Shown: positions 17,121 to 27,450, numbered from the stretch's first letter. The stretch is DNA of 64,000 bases from a bacterium (GCA_021791415.1 JAJYWQ010000050.1:1-64000), one strand, 5' to 3'. The notes: generated from the sequence alone by a model not told the origin. Numbers and translations are program-made.

Positions 17121-18812
17121 TCAGGTGCGGCCGAGGGTGCGGGCCTGAAGCGCCACCTGCAGGACCACCCGGGTCTCAGGGTCGTCCAGGGAGAGCTGGA
17201 GGAGCATCTCCAAGCGCTGCACCCGGTAGGTGAGGGTGTTGATGTGCACCTTGAGCCGGCGGGCCGCGGCCCGCTGGTTCCAGCCCTCCCCGGCCAGCGC
17301 CTCCAGCGTGGCCAGCAGCGGGGTCGCCCGCCGCCGTGAGTACTCCAGGAGGGGCCCCAGCGTCTCGCCCACGAAGCGGTCCACCGCCGCCGGGTCCCGC
17401 ACCTCGAGCAGTAGGCGCAGCGCCCCCAGCGAGCGGTAGGAGGCCACCAGCCGCGCCCTCCCTCCCCGGCGCGACAGGCGCAGCGCCTGCCGGGCCTCCT
17501 CATAGGCCCGGGGCAGCTCGTCTGCCCCAGCTGCCAGGTTGCCGATCCCGACGGAGACGCTGAGCCGGCGGTCCACCCCGTGGGCCAGCCGCGACATCTC
17601 CCGCCCCAGCTCCTCCACCTGCGCGAGCGAGGGACGGGCCGGATCACGGCCCGGGGCCTCCGCCGGCACCAGGACCAGGGTGGCGGCCCCCCGGGACGCC
17701 ACCACCGCCCCGGGGTGGCGGGGCCGGCAGTGCTCGACGAGATCGCGGGAGAGGCGCTCCTGAAGGGGCCCGGACTGGAGGGCGGTGGCGGAGCGTTCGT
17801 CGTCCGGCTCCAGGAGCAGCAGCCAGGCCTGGGCGGGGATCCGGAAGCCCAGCCGCTCGGCCCTCTGAGCCAGCCGCCTCGCCTCCTCGGGCTCTCCCCC
17901 GGCGGTGACCAGCCCCTCGATCAGGTCGCCGCGAAGCCGCCGCTCCACCTCGGCGGCGGCCCGCTCCTTGAGGAGCTCCAGCGCCACCACCGTGGCGCCC
18001 TGCTCCAGCGCTCGCCGCCGGGAGGCCGAGCCGCCGAGGTCGCCCTCCAGGGCGAGGACCGCGACCAGCTCGGAGCCCGCGCGGACCGGGGTCAGGGTGA
18101 GCTGCTGGGGTGGCCGGCCGTGGCGGACCGCCACCGGCCCCTCGGCCCCGGCCGTCAGCTGGGGTGGAAGCTGGAGCCGGCGGGGGCCCGGCCCTCGTCC
18201 CAGCCCGTGCTCCAACCGAAACCCCAGGGGGTCGTACACCCCCACCGCGCCCCCGGCCAGGCCTGAGATGGCCTCCACGATCCGGGCCAGTCCGGCGCCG
18301 GTGAGGACCAGCTCCGTGAACCGCTCGTGGGTCAGCTGGGCCAGGCGGACCTCCTCCAGCTGCTCCTCGAGGCGGCGCTGCAGCTCGCTGCGCTCCAGGA
18401 CCCCGGCGATCGCCCCGGCGATCGCCGAGAGGAACGCCACCTCCTCGGGACGGAACTCCCGCCGAGCCACGGTCTGGACGTTCAGCACCCCCACCATCCG
18501 GGGCCCCGCCTCTATGGGGACCGAGAGCATGGAGGTGAAGCGCGCCTCGTCGACCCCCTCCACCCACTTGAACCGGGGGTCGCGGGCCACCTCGGGCACG
18601 ACCAGAGGGAGCCGCGAGGCGGCCACGGCGCCGGTTATCCCCTCCCCCAGCGGCATCACGACCCGTCCCAGAGCCGCCTGGTTCAACCCGTTGGTGGCGG
18701 TGAGGACCAGCCCGCCGCGGGCCTCATCCTGCAGGTACAGGGCGCAGACGTCCGCATCCATGGCGCCGGTGGTCTGGCCGATCACCAGCTCCAGCAGGCG
18801 GTCGCGAGACAT
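17121..18812 (-). CDS. GAF domain / PucR-CdaR family transcriptional regulator
   Basis: GAF-like N-terminus ([25 protein letters not shown]) and C-terminal Puc[30 protein letters not shown]. Confidence 0.88.
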   Translation of the reverse strand: MSRDRLLELVIGQTTGAMDADVCALYLQDEARGGLVLTATNGLNQAALGRVVMPLGEGITGAVAASRLPLVVPEVARDPRFKWVEGVDEARFTSMLSVPIEAGPRMVGVLNVQTVARREFRPEEVAFLSAIAGAIAGVLERSELQRRLEEQLEEVRLAQLTHERFTELVLTGAGLARIVEAISGLAGGAVGVYDPLGFRLEHGLGRGPGPRRLQLPPQLTAGAEGPVAVRHGRPPQQLTLTPVRAGSELVAVLALEGDLGGSASRRRALEQGATVVALELLKERAAAEVERRLRGDLIEGLVTAGGEPEEARRLAQRAERLGFRIPAQAWLLLLEPDDERSATALQSGPLQERLSRDLVEHCRPRHPGAVVASRGAATLVLVPAEAPGRDPARPSLAQVEELGREMSRLAHGVDRRLSVSVGIGNLAAGADELPRAYEEARQALRLSRRGGRARLVASYRSLGALRLLLEVRDPAAVDRFVGETLGPLLEYSRRRATPLLATLEALAGEGWNQRAAARRLKVHINTLTYRVQRLEMLLQLSLDDPETRVVLQVALQARTLGRT

Positions 18813-18885
18813 GGTGGAGGCGGCGGCCAGCGCCAGCTGCTGGAGGAACAGCAGCTCGCGCAGCTCGCGGTCGTCCCGGGGATGG

Positions 18886-19395
18886 TCAGCCGGCGTGGGG
18901 GTCCTCCGGCCTGGTCACCGCCCCGGAGCGCCCCCCGCTCTTGGCCACCAGCTGCACCCCGTCCACCCGCGCCCAGGGGTCCACGCTCTTCAGCATGTCG
19001 ATCACGGTGAGGGCCGCCACCGCGACCGCGGTGAGGGCCTCCATCTCCACCCCGGTCGCATCGTCGCAGCGGGCCCGGGCCCACAGCCGGATGGCGGGAG
19101 TGTCCCGGTCGAGCTCGGCCTCCACGTCCACATGCCGCAGCGCCACCGGGTGGCAGAGCGGGATCAGCTCCGGGGTGCGCTTGGCCCCCATGATCCCGGC
19201 CAGCCGGGCCACCGCCAGCACGTCCCCCTTGGCGAGCTGACCGGCGGCCACAGCGTCCGCAGCCGCGGCACTGATGTGCACCCGTCCCTCGGCGGTCGCC
19301 TCGCGGCGGGACACCGGGCGGTCACCGACGTCCACCATCCGGGCCCGGCCCCGCTCGTCCAGGTGGGTGAGGCGGTGGCCTTCCTCGGGCGCCAT
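18886..19395 (-). CDS. moaC: Cyclic pyranopterin monophosphate synthase MoaC
   Basis: [31 protein letters not shown]...[19 protein letters not shown]...[27 protein letters not shown]; start at 19395. Confidence 0.95.
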   Translation of the reverse strand: MAPEEGHRLTHLDERGRARMVDVGDRPVSRREATAEGRVHISAAAADAVAAGQLAKGDVLAVARLAGIMGAKRTPELIPLCHPVALRHVDVEAELDRDTPAIRLWARARCDDATGVEMEALTAVAVAALTVIDMLKSVDPWARVDGVQLVAKSGGRSGAVTRPEDPHAG

Positions 19396-20060
19396 CAGCG
19401 CGTCCCCTGGCAGTACGCGGCCGCGGGCGGATGGGAGGAGCCGTAATACACGCCGACCACAACCAGGCCCGGTGGGGCCGCGGCACAGGCGAAGGAGACC
19501 TCCCGCCCCTCGGCGACCAGAGCGAGGTTGAACTGGGGGCTCAGCCCCCGGGTGAGAAGCTCCGGGATCAGCTTGGGAAGCCCCAGCTGCCCGATCGAGA
19601 GGCCCGTGAAGGACATGGTGACCACGGTCCCTCCTCCGGAGCGAAGCTCCACCGGCCCGCTGACGACGATGGCGTGGCCCAGGATCGCGGTGTCCCCGCT
19701 CACCACGATCTGCCCCCCGACGGAGTGGACCTGGAGGTTGCCCAGGCCCACGTACCCGGGGAGGCTCTCCTGAAGCAGGCTGGTCGCCTCGGAGTCGGTG
19801 AGCTGGATGAGCGCCACCGGTTGCTGGGCCGCGAGCGCCGACTCCACGCCGCTGGCCACGGCCAGCTGTACCGCCGCCGGGCCGACCGGCTTCACCGGGG
19901 CGAAGTCCGGGGGGGTCAGCATCTGGTGGACGCCGTAAAGGAGGAGGGCCGCCACCACCAGCAGCGGCAGAAGACAGCCCAGGCACCCCCCGAGGCAGCT
20001 GCGGCGGACGAAGGAGAACACCTCAGCCCTCGCCGGCCCGCCAGGCCGCCAACGCCTCAC
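19395..20060 (-). CDS. Hypothetical membrane-anchored protein (DUF2993/LmeA-like fold possible)
   Basis: LGGCLGCLLPLLVVAALLLYGVHQML N-terminal anchor followed by beta-rich domain; TGATG overlap with moaC. Confidence 0.6.
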   Translation of the reverse strand: MRRWRPGGPARAEVFSFVRRSCLGGCLGCLLPLLVVAALLLYGVHQMLTPPDFAPVKPVGPAAVQLAVASGVESALAAQQPVALIQLTDSEATSLLQESLPGYVGLGNLQVHSVGGQIVVSGDTAILGHAIVVSGPVELRSGGGTVVTMSFTGLSIGQLGLPKLIPELLTRGLSPQFNLALVAEGREVSFACAAAPPGLVVVGVYYGSSHPPAAAYCQGTR

Positions 20061-20526
20061 GGTGGGCGGAGAAGCCCAGCTCGGGTGACCTCGAGGGGTC
20101 GACCAGCGTCAGCTCCAGCGCCTCCGGGGTGGTCCTCCCCTGGCCCCCGCTGAGCCGGCCCACGTAGGCCAGTACCAGGAGCCCACCGCCGTCCCCGACC
20201 GGGACGTGGTGCACCCCCTCCAGCCGCTCCACCTCCAGCTCCAGCCCAGTCTCCTCGAACAGCTCGCGGCGGGCGGCATCAGCGGGGGTCTCGTCGGCAT
20301 CCACGTAGCCGCCGGGGAGCGCCCACTCCCCCTGGGCGGGCGGGGTGCCGCGGCGGATGAGGAGAAGCTGGCCGCCAGCATCGTGGGCCAGCACCGCCAC
20401 CGCCACCTTGGGGTCGGGCCAGGCCACGAACTCGCAGGCGGGGCAGCCCGGGAGCCACCGCCCCTCCACCTCGCGAGGGAGGAGGCGGGTCCCGCAGGCC
20501 GGGCAGAACCGGTACTCCACCCTCAT
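20023..20526 (-). CDS. NUDIX hydrolase with N-terminal zinc ribbon
   Basis: CPACGTRLL...CPACEF ribbon; Nudix box GGYVDADETPADAARRELFEETGLE. Confidence 0.92.
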   Translation of the reverse strand: MRVEYRFCPACGTRLLPREVEGRWLPGCPACEFVAWPDPKVAVAVLAHDAGGQLLLIRRGTPPAQGEWALPGGYVDADETPADAARRELFEETGLELEVERLEGVHHVPVGDGGGLLVLAYVGRLSGGQGRTTPEALELTLVDPSRSPELGFSAHREALAAWRAGEG

Positions 20527-20819
20527 GGGTTCCAGACGATGCCGACCACGGTCAGCTCGCTGTCCTCGCGCCGCAATGACCGGATCCTGGCCGCCACGTA
20601 GCGGCCGTCCCCCGGGAGCAGCGTCAGGGGGTGGCCCGCCCAGGGGCGCGGCACGGTCACCGGCTCGCGCAGCCGGGAGCGGAGGTACTCGGCAAGGCCG
20701 GGGTCGTCTGAGCGCACCTCTCCGTCCTCCCGCACCACGGCCAGCTGGCCCCCGCGCTCGACCTCCCAGCCCAGTACGTCGGTCTTCGAATTCAACCGCC
20801 CGATGATAAGGCGGCTCAC
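20523..20819 (-). CDS. Small conserved hypothetical protein
   Basis: 99-aa ORF from GTG 20819 (VSRLIIGRLNSKTDVLGWEVERGG) overlapping NUDIX start and dinB stop; co-linear with neighbours. Confidence 0.5.
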   Translation of the reverse strand: MSRLIIGRLNSKTDVLGWEVERGGQLAVVREDGEVRSDDPGLAEYLRSRLREPVTVPRPWAGHPLTLLPGDGRYVAARIRSLRREDSELTVVGIVWNP

Positions 20820-22060
20820 CTCTCCCGCAGGGGCGGTTCGCCCAGCGCGCGCAGGTGGTCCCGATTCCAATCCGACACCCGGCCCAGGTCACCGACCCCG
20901 CGGGTGATCGCCCGGGCCCCGAACTGTGAACGCAGCCGGTCGAGGGCCTGGTCCAGCCGGGCGGCACGGGACTCGTCGGTCGGGAAAAGCCCGGACTCCT
21001 CCCCCTCCTGGAGCCGTCCCGCCCCCACGCCGAGGAGCCGGACGCCCGGCGCGTAGACCGCCGCCAGCAGCCCCTCGGCGGACCTGGAGAGCTGCAGGTC
21101 GAGGCAGGAGGGGGTGGCGAGGGACTGCTGGCGGGTCACGGTTCGAAAGTCCTGGAAGCGGACCTTGAGGATGACGGTCCCCGCCAGCAAGCCCTGGGCC
21201 CTAAGCCGGCCTGCCACCGCGAAAGCCATCTGCCGAACCATCCTCCGGGCCTCGTTCAGGGAGGTCAGGTCCACCTCGAAGGTCCGCTCCCGGCTGATCG
21301 ACCGGGGCAGCCCCGGAGGGACCACCGGGCTGGGGTCGTGTCCCCGGGCCCGGGCCTGGAGCTGCGCCCCCTGGGACCCGAGGGCAGCCAGCAGCGAGGG
21401 TTGGTCCAGCCGGGCCAGGTCCCCGATGGTCCTCGCCCCCAGGAGCTTCAGCCTCTCCACGGTCTTGGGCCCGGCCCCGGGCAGCCGCTCCAATGGGAGG
21501 GGGGCGAGGAACTCCGTCTCCCCTCCGGGCGGGACCACGACGAGCCCTCTCGGCTTGCGCAGGTCGGAAGCGACCTTGGCCACCGTCTTGCAGGTTGCCA
21601 CGCCCACGGAGCAGGGCAGCCCCAGCTCGGAGCTCAGCCGGCGCTGGATGGTGGCGGCGATCGTCGGGCCCTCCCCGGCCAGGAGCCTGGACCCGCTAAC
21701 GTCCAGGTAGGCCTCGTCGAGGGACCCCGGCTCCACCAGGGGGGTGTAGTCGCGGAAAACGGCGAAGACCTGCTTGGAGAGCTCGGCATAGTGGGCGATG
21801 TCAACCGGAAGCACCACCAACTCCGGGCACTGGCGCAGGGCCACCGAGAGCGGCAGCGCGGACCGCACCCCGAAGGCGCGGGCCTCGTACGAGGCGGCGC
21901 TCACCACCGCCCGCCCCGGACGGCGCGGCTCCCCGGGGTGGAATTCGGCCCCTCCCGCCACCGCGACCGGTCGGCCGGTCAGCTCCGGTCGGCGGAGCAG
22001 CTCGCAGGAGACGAAGAAGGCGTCCAGATCGGCGTGGAGGATGGTCCGGGCCGTGCCCAC
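20816..22060 (-). CDS. dinB: DNA polymerase IV (Y-family)
   Basis: TILHADLDAFFVSCELL, SLDEAYLDVSG, SVGVATCKTVAKVASDLRKPRG; GTG start at 22060. Confidence 0.95.
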   Translation of the reverse strand: MGTARTILHADLDAFFVSCELLRRPELTGRPVAVAGGAEFHPGEPRRPGRAVVSAASYEARAFGVRSALPLSVALRQCPELVVLPVDIAHYAELSKQVFAVFRDYTPLVEPGSLDEAYLDVSGSRLLAGEGPTIAATIQRRLSSELGLPCSVGVATCKTVAKVASDLRKPRGLVVVPPGGETEFLAPLPLERLPGAGPKTVERLKLLGARTIGDLARLDQPSLLAALGSQGAQLQARARGHDPSPVVPPGLPRSISRERTFEVDLTSLNEARRMVRQMAFAVAGRLRAQGLLAGTVILKVRFQDFRTVTRQQSLATPSCLDLQLSRSAEGLLAAVYAPGVRLLGVGAGRLQEGEESGLFPTDESRAARLDQALDRLRSQFGARAITRGVGDLGRVSDWNRDHLRALGEPPLRER

Positions 22061-22073
22061 GCCGCCGTCTCCC

Positions 22074-23870
22074 TCAGCCGGCGGGTCCGAAGGTGCGCTC
22101 GGCCAGCTCCTCAACTCCCGCCATCCGTTCGCTCACTTGGAGGTCGAGCTCCTGCCAGAGCGCGCCCACCTCCTCCTGCACCGCCCCCGCGGCGCCGGCG
22201 AGGGGAACGTCCCGGGCCTCGCCCAGTCGGCGCTTGAGCTCCACCGCCTCGCGCTGCAGAGTCCTCGGGGATACGGTCACCCGGAGCGGCATCCCACGCA
22301 GGTCGGAGTCCGCGAACTTGATCCCGGCGCTCACGTCCCGGTCGTCGTAGAGGGCCTCGACCCCGGCTCGCTCCAGATCGTGGTACAGGCGCTGCGCGGC
22401 CTCGACGACCTTCGGGTCGGCGCCCACCTGGACCAGCGCCACCTGGAAGGGCGCTATGGAGACCGGCAGGGCCAGACCGCGCTCGTCGTGGTGCTCCTCG
22501 GCAACGCAGGCCAGAAGCCGCCCCAGACCGATGCCGTACGAGCCCATGACCACCGGCCGCTGGCGCCCGTCCTCGTCCGTGTACATGGCACCCAGAGCCT
22601 CGCTGTAACGGGTGCCGAGCTGGAAGATGTTGCCGTACTCGATGCCGCGCCGGAGGTCCAGGGGCCCTGCGCAGCGGGGACAGGGGTCCCCGCCCACCGC
22701 GGCCGCCAGCGGCAGCTCCTGGTCCACCTGGCCGTCCCGCTCCAGGTTGAAGTTGCGCAGGTGCCATCCCTCGCGATTGGCACCCGCCACCAGATTGCGG
22801 CGCCGCCGGAGGCTGGAGTCGGCAATCACGGTGACCGCGGCCCGATCCAGCCCGCGCGGCGACATGTAGCCGGCCACCGCGCCCACCTGAGCCAGCTCCT
22901 CGGCGGTCGCCGCCCGGAGCTCGACCGCCCCGCTGGCCTGGCGGAGGCGGGCGAGGTTCACCTCCCGGTCCCCGGGGACCACCGCCAGGACCACCCGTCC
23001 CCCCCTCCCACGCTCCAACTCGGCGAGGTAGCCCACCGTCTTCGCCACCCTGGACAGCTCGACCCCGAGAGCGGCCGCAACCTCGGCGACGGTGGTGCAG
23101 CCGGGCGTGGCCACCTCCTCGAGGGGCAGCTCCGGGATGTCCTCGGCCGGCGCCTCCAGCCGCTCCGCCACCTCCTGATTGGCGGCGTACCCACAGCGAG
23201 GACAGAGCAGCAGGGTGTCCTCGCCCTGGTCGGAGAGGTACATGAACTCGTGGGCGACCTTGCCGCCCATCATCCCCACGTCGCTGAGCACTGCCGCCAC
23301 CGGAAGGCCCGCCCGGGCAGCGATCCGGAAGTAGGCGTGGAAGTGCTTGCGGTAGGCGGCGAGCAGCCCCTCGGGGTCCCGATCCAGCGAGTAGGAGTCC
23401 TTCATCCAGAACTCCCTGGTGCGGATCAGCCCGGCCCGTGGGCGCGGCTCGTCCCGGAACTTGGTCTGGATCTGGTAGACGATCCGGGGCAGGTCCCGGT
23501 AGGAGCTGACCTGGCTGGCCGCCAGGTCGGCCACCACCTCCTCGTGGGTCATGGCCACCACCATCTCCCGGCCTCGCCGGTCCTGGAAGCGGACCAGGGT
23601 CTCGTCGACGTCCTGCCACCTTCCGGAGCGCTGCCAGATGTCAGCGGGCTGGACGACCGGCATGGCCACCTCCTGCCCCCCGATGGCGTTCATCTCCTCG
23701 CGTAGGATCCGCCGGATCCGCTCCTGGGAGCGCGCCCCCAGGGGGAGCAGGCTGAAGATTCCGGCCGCCAGCTGCTGCAGGTAGCCGGCGCGCAGGAGCA
23801 GCTGGTGGGAGAAGAGCTCGTCCGAGGGCGCCGCTCTCAGGGTCGCGCCGAAGAGCTGGCTCACCCTCAT
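22074..23870 (-). CDS. proS: Prolyl-tRNA synthetase
   Basis: MRVSQLFGATLRAAPSDELFSHQLLLRAGYLQQLAAGIFSLLPLG; class II motifs; FRDEPRPRAGLIRTREFWMKDSYS; C-terminal anticodon-binding domain. Confidence 0.97.
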   Translation of the reverse strand: MRVSQLFGATLRAAPSDELFSHQLLLRAGYLQQLAAGIFSLLPLGARSQERIRRILREEMNAIGGQEVAMPVVQPADIWQRSGRWQDVDETLVRFQDRRGREMVVAMTHEEVVADLAASQVSSYRDLPRIVYQIQTKFRDEPRPRAGLIRTREFWMKDSYSLDRDPEGLLAAYRKHFHAYFRIAARAGLPVAAVLSDVGMMGGKVAHEFMYLSDQGEDTLLLCPRCGYAANQEVAERLEAPAEDIPELPLEEVATPGCTTVAEVAAALGVELSRVAKTVGYLAELERGRGGRVVLAVVPGDREVNLARLRQASGAVELRAATAEELAQVGAVAGYMSPRGLDRAAVTVIADSSLRRRRNLVAGANREGWHLRNFNLERDGQVDQELPLAAAVGGDPCPRCAGPLDLRRGIEYGNIFQLGTRYSEALGAMYTDEDGRQRPVVMGSYGIGLGRLLACVAEEHHDERGLALPVSIAPFQVALVQVGADPKVVEAAQRLYHDLERAGVEALYDDRDVSAGIKFADSDLRGMPLRVTVSPRTLQREAVELKRRLGEARDVPLAGAAGAVQEEVGALWQELDLQVSERMAGVEELAERTFGPAG

Positions 23871-23949
23871 TTGCGGCCAGTTTACCGGCAGTGGGCGGCG
23901 GGAATTGAAGGCCGGGACCGGGGCCGCGGGCAGACCATACAATTCCGCC

Positions 23950-24378
23950 GTGGAGCCCCGGATCTCGCTGATCGCGCTCGGTGTCTCTGATCTGGAGCGC
24001 TCCTTCCGCTTCTACGGGGATGGGCTGGGGCTCCCGACCACAGGCAGGCCCGAGGACGGGATCGTCTTCTTTCAGACCTCAGGCGTGACCCTGGAGCTCT
24101 TCCCGTACTCCGAGCTGGCCGCGGACGTGGGTCCCGGTTGGGACGTTCCCCGTTCCAAGTTCCCCGGCATCACTCTGGCCCACAACGTGCGCCAGCGCCA
24201 CCAGGTGGACGAGCTGCTCCAGCGGGCCCAGGAGGCGGGGGGACAGATCGTGAAACCAGCGGCCGAAACCAACTGGGGAGGATACGGCGGGTACTTCGCC
24301 GACCCGGACGGCTACCTCTGGGAGGTTGCCTTCGGCGCCTTCGACTTCAACGAGGACGGCTCCCTGCGCGTCCCCTGA
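23950..24378 (+). CDS. VOC (glyoxalase/bleomycin resistance) family protein
   Basis: LIALGVSDLERSFRFYGDGLGLPTTGRPEDGIVFFQTSGVTLELF...GYGGYFADPDGYLWEVA; GTG start 23950. Confidence 0.92.
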   Translation: MEPRISLIALGVSDLERSFRFYGDGLGLPTTGRPEDGIVFFQTSGVTLELFPYSELAADVGPGWDVPRSKFPGITLAHNVRQRHQVDELLQRAQEAGGQIVKPAAETNWGGYGGYFADPDGYLWEVAFGAFDFNEDGSLRVP

Positions 24379-24490
24379 GGGGCGGTCGGTGCGGGTGTGG
24401 CCGCCCCCAACCTCCCCGGGAGCGGAGAGGCGACGCCAGCCGAGCCCTGTTTTTAGCAAGCAGCCGGCGGTACCGTGCTGTCCCTCTTGG

Positions 24491-25234
24491 TCAGGCGCAC
24501 AGCCCCGGGGGACGGCGAACTAGCTCCCCGATCTCTTCGAACGAGCCGAGCCGGTGGACCACATGGTCGGGCGCCGCCTCCGCCCCCGGGGCCAGAAGCG
24601 GCAGGAGGCCGGCCCGTCCCGCCCCCTGGATGTCGGCCCTCCACTCGTCCCCCACGAACCAGGCCTCGTCTGGCTCCACCCCCAGCCTGCCGAGAAGGAG
24701 CTGGAAGGCGAGAGGAGAGGGCTTGCGGACTCCCACCTCGCTGCTGAACATGGCGACGTCCAACAGTGGCGCCAGCCGCACCCGGCGGAGGACGCCGTGG
24801 AGCACCGCGGGGGGGTAGGGCGCGTTGGACAGAAGACCGACCCGGAGGCCATCCGCTCGCAGTCCGGAGAGGGCCTCAAGCACCCCCGGGCGCACCGAGA
24901 CCACCTCCGCCCAGGGGGGCTGGAGCACCTCGCAGGCGAGGGCCCCCGCCTCGGCCGGGAGCTGGCGGCGGAGGACGTGGCCCAGCGCCCTCCCGTACAC
25001 GGACACGATCTCCACCTCGCGGAGCGGCCGGCGCCGATGGGCGGCGGCGATCAGGTGATCCACCCTGGCGTCGACCGCGGGCCCCAGCTCCTCGGCCGGC
25101 AGCGGGAGCCGGACCACCTGGAGCCGGTCGATCAGCTCCAGCCCCGCGGCGCGCAGCCCGTCCTCGGGATAGCCGATCTCCACCAAGGTGTTGCCGAAGT
25201 CGAAGGCCACCGCTCGAGGCCGTCGGCGCCTCAT
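24491..25234 (-). CDS. HAD family hydrolase
   Basis: AVAFDFGNTLVEIGYPED (motif I), LLSNAPYPP (II), GVRKPSPLAFQLLL (III), FVGDEWRADIQGA (IV). Confidence 0.92.
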   Translation of the reverse strand: MRRRRPRAVAFDFGNTLVEIGYPEDGLRAAGLELIDRLQVVRLPLPAEELGPAVDARVDHLIAAAHRRRPLREVEIVSVYGRALGHVLRRQLPAEAGALACEVLQPPWAEVVSVRPGVLEALSGLRADGLRVGLLSNAPYPPAVLHGVLRRVRLAPLLDVAMFSSEVGVRKPSPLAFQLLLGRLGVEPDEAWFVGDEWRADIQGAGRAGLLPLLAPGAEAAPDHVVHRLGSFEEIGELVRRPPGLCA

Positions 25235-25746
25235 CCTCCGCTCGGGGCGGCGCCTCCCGGTGTGCCGCCACCGCTGCCCCCCCGGCGGCGGCGGCGCCTC
25301 CGCCGCGGGGTGCCTCCAGCTGGGGAGCCGGTCGTCGCGGGGGGCGCGCCCCCGGAGCGGGGAGGTCGGGAGCGGGAGGGTCGCGCCGGGCTGGGGGCGG
25401 CCGCGGGGCTCGCTGCGTTAGCCCGGCCGGAGGGGCGCTTGCGGCGGCGCGACTTCCGACGCGGCTCAGCTGGCCGGGGATCGAACCGCGCCAGCAGCCG
25501 CTGGTTTCGGTCCGGCTCCCAGACTGGTTCCCCGACGGGGCCCGCCTCCCGCAGCCGCTGCTCGAACTCGAGAAGGAACTCCTCCAGCGGCCGTTTGTCC
25601 TTGGAGGCGTTGAAGATCTGCTTGTCGGCCCAGGGCTGGTAGTGCTCCGACTCGGGGTTCATGAACTCCGGGAGGCGCTCCCCCGGCGGGCTCGGCTCCT
25701 CGGGGCTCTCCGGCCCGCGATCTTCCACGGTGCCGAGTATAGGCAT
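25231..25746 (-). CDS. Hypothetical protein with Arg/Pro/Gly-rich C-terminal tail
   Basis: Globular N-half (MNPESEHYQPWADKQIFNASKDKRPLEEFLLEFEQRLRE), tail RRKSRRRKRPSG...GGTPRRRRRRRRGGSGGG; ATGA overlap with HAD gene. Confidence 0.65.
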   Translation of the reverse strand: MPILGTVEDRGPESPEEPSPPGERLPEFMNPESEHYQPWADKQIFNASKDKRPLEEFLLEFEQRLREAGPVGEPVWEPDRNQRLLARFDPRPAEPRRKSRRRKRPSGRANAASPAAAPSPARPSRSRPPRSGGAPPATTGSPAGGTPRRRRRRRRGGSGGGTPGGAAPSGG

Positions 25747-25750
25747 GGCC

Positions 25751-26263
25751 TCAGGCACCATCTGGCAGGTTGGCCGGCCGGAAGATCACCCTCTGGTAGA
25801 CGAGGAACTTGGCGACCCAGAGCAGGGCGTAGGTGGCCAGGTAGGCTGCCGCGGCCTCGGCCACCCGGGCCGGGTGGGTGCCGGTGGCATGGTCGGCCAC
25901 GAGGTCAGTGGCCGCCGCGGCGAGCAACATCCCCGCCACCGCCACCGCCCAGTAGAGCATCAGCTGCAGGCCGGCGCGACGGCGGTCGGCGTCCCCCCAT
26001 ATCCAGTAGCGGCTGAGGGCGTACGAGACCATGCCGCCGGTGACGGTCGCGGCCATCGCCGCCGCCGGCGCCGGGAGCAGCCGGACCGCCAGGACCGCGA
26101 CAAGGGTTACCTCGGAGACCACGGTGGAGATCCCCGAGGTGAGGAGGTAGCGCGAGATCCGCCGGATCCCGGGCGGCAGGCGCAGTCTGCGGACGGTCAG
26201 GGTGGCGGCGCCGGCCTGGGCGTTATCGGCGGCGGGACGGGTCCGCGCTGCCAGCGCGCTCAT
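25751..26263 (-). CDS. GtrA family membrane protein
   Basis: ISRYLLTSGISTVVSEVTLVAVLAV...GGMVSYALSRYWIWGD...LWVAKFLVYQRVIF four-TM GtrA pattern. Confidence 0.85.
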   Translation of the reverse strand: MSALAARTRPAADNAQAGAATLTVRRLRLPPGIRRISRYLLTSGISTVVSEVTLVAVLAVRLLPAPAAAMAATVTGGMVSYALSRYWIWGDADRRRAGLQLMLYWAVAVAGMLLAAAATDLVADHATGTHPARVAEAAAAYLATYALLWVAKFLVYQRVIFRPANLPDGA

Positions 26264-26526
26264 CCCAGGTGTCCCCGGGGCACCTGTGGTCTCGGTCCCC
26301 CCGGTGCCCTGCCCTCACCATAGCCGTCCGGGTGTGGCGTGGGGCCACCTCTCCAGCGGGTGTCGATCATTTCCCCTCCTCGCCCTACCTCGATGCCCTC
26401 CACGATGACCGCTGGGGCTTGGGCAAGGCTGGGCTCAAGCTGGGGGAAACCTTAAAGCCGCCGGCGGTGCGCACTACACTCGGAAGGAGTCCTAAGAGTC
26501 CGCTAGGGGCGGTTGGGGGATATGCC

Positions 26527-27450
26527 GTGGACCACGTGTTGGCACCGGGGGTGCTGGAGATCGACACCGAGCTCGGCGGGTGGCCCGAGCTGAACGCCGT
26601 CTTCCTCATCGACGCCGAACGGCCCTGCCTGGTGGAGACCGGCCCACAGCTGGACGCCCCGCGGGTGCTGGCCGCGCTGACCGGTCACGGGCTGGGCCCC
26701 GACCAGCTCGCCTACGTGATCCTCACCCACATCCACCTGGACCACGGAGGGGCGGTGGGGGAGTTCGCCCGCCAGTTCCCCCGCGCCGAGGTGATCTGTC
26801 ACCCGCGCGGGCTCCGGCACCTGGCCGACCCCACCCGGCTGGTGGCAGCGGCCGCCAACGTGTACGGGCCCCGGCTGGACACCCTGTACGGGCGGATGAC
26901 CGCGGTCGACCAGGCGCGGCTCCGCCCCGCCGAGGACATGGAGAAGCTGGAGCTGGGGGCCGGCCGCTCGGTCACCCTGGTTCATTCCCCAGGGCATGCC
27001 AAGCACCACATCGCGATCCTGGATGACGCCAGCGGGGTGCTCCTGGTGGGCGACGCCGCCGGGGTCAAGGTGCCCGGCGGCGGCCCCCTCCGTCCCGCCA
27101 CCCCCCCAGACGACTTTGACCTCGAGCTGGCCGTCTCCTCGCTGCGCAAGATGGCGGCCCTCCGGCCGACCCAGCTGGTGCTCACTCACTTCGGGCCCGC
27201 CGGCGAACCTCAGGAGGTGCTCGCCGAGGCCGAGGAGACGATGCGCCAGTGGTGCCAGGTGGCCGAGGAGGCTTGGAACGCAGGGCACTCCCTCGATCAC
27301 ATAGAGCGGGCGCTGCTGGAGCGGGCCTACCAGCCGGCGCCGGACCCCAGCCGCCAGCCGGTGGTGGACGCTCTCAACGGCGTCGAGTCCAACGCCGCCG
27401 GCATCCTGGGCTGGTTGAGGCGGAGGGAGGCCGGCACCGGGGCCGGCTAG
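26527..27450 (+). CDS. MBL-fold metallo-hydrolase
   Basis: VILTHIHLDHGGAVGEFARQFP (HxHxDH), HSPGHAKHHIAIL, LLVGDAAGVK; GTG start at 26527. Confidence 0.93.
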   Translation: MDHVLAPGVLEIDTELGGWPELNAVFLIDAERPCLVETGPQLDAPRVLAALTGHGLGPDQLAYVILTHIHLDHGGAVGEFARQFPRAEVICHPRGLRHLADPTRLVAAAANVYGPRLDTLYGRMTAVDQARLRPAEDMEKLELGAGRSVTLVHSPGHAKHHIAILDDASGVLLVGDAAGVKVPGGGPLRPATPPDDFDLELAVSSLRKMAALRPTQLVLTHFGPAGEPQEVLAEAEETMRQWCQVAEEAWNAGHSLDHIERALLERAYQPAPDPSRQPVVDALNGVESNAAGILGWLRRREAGTGAG

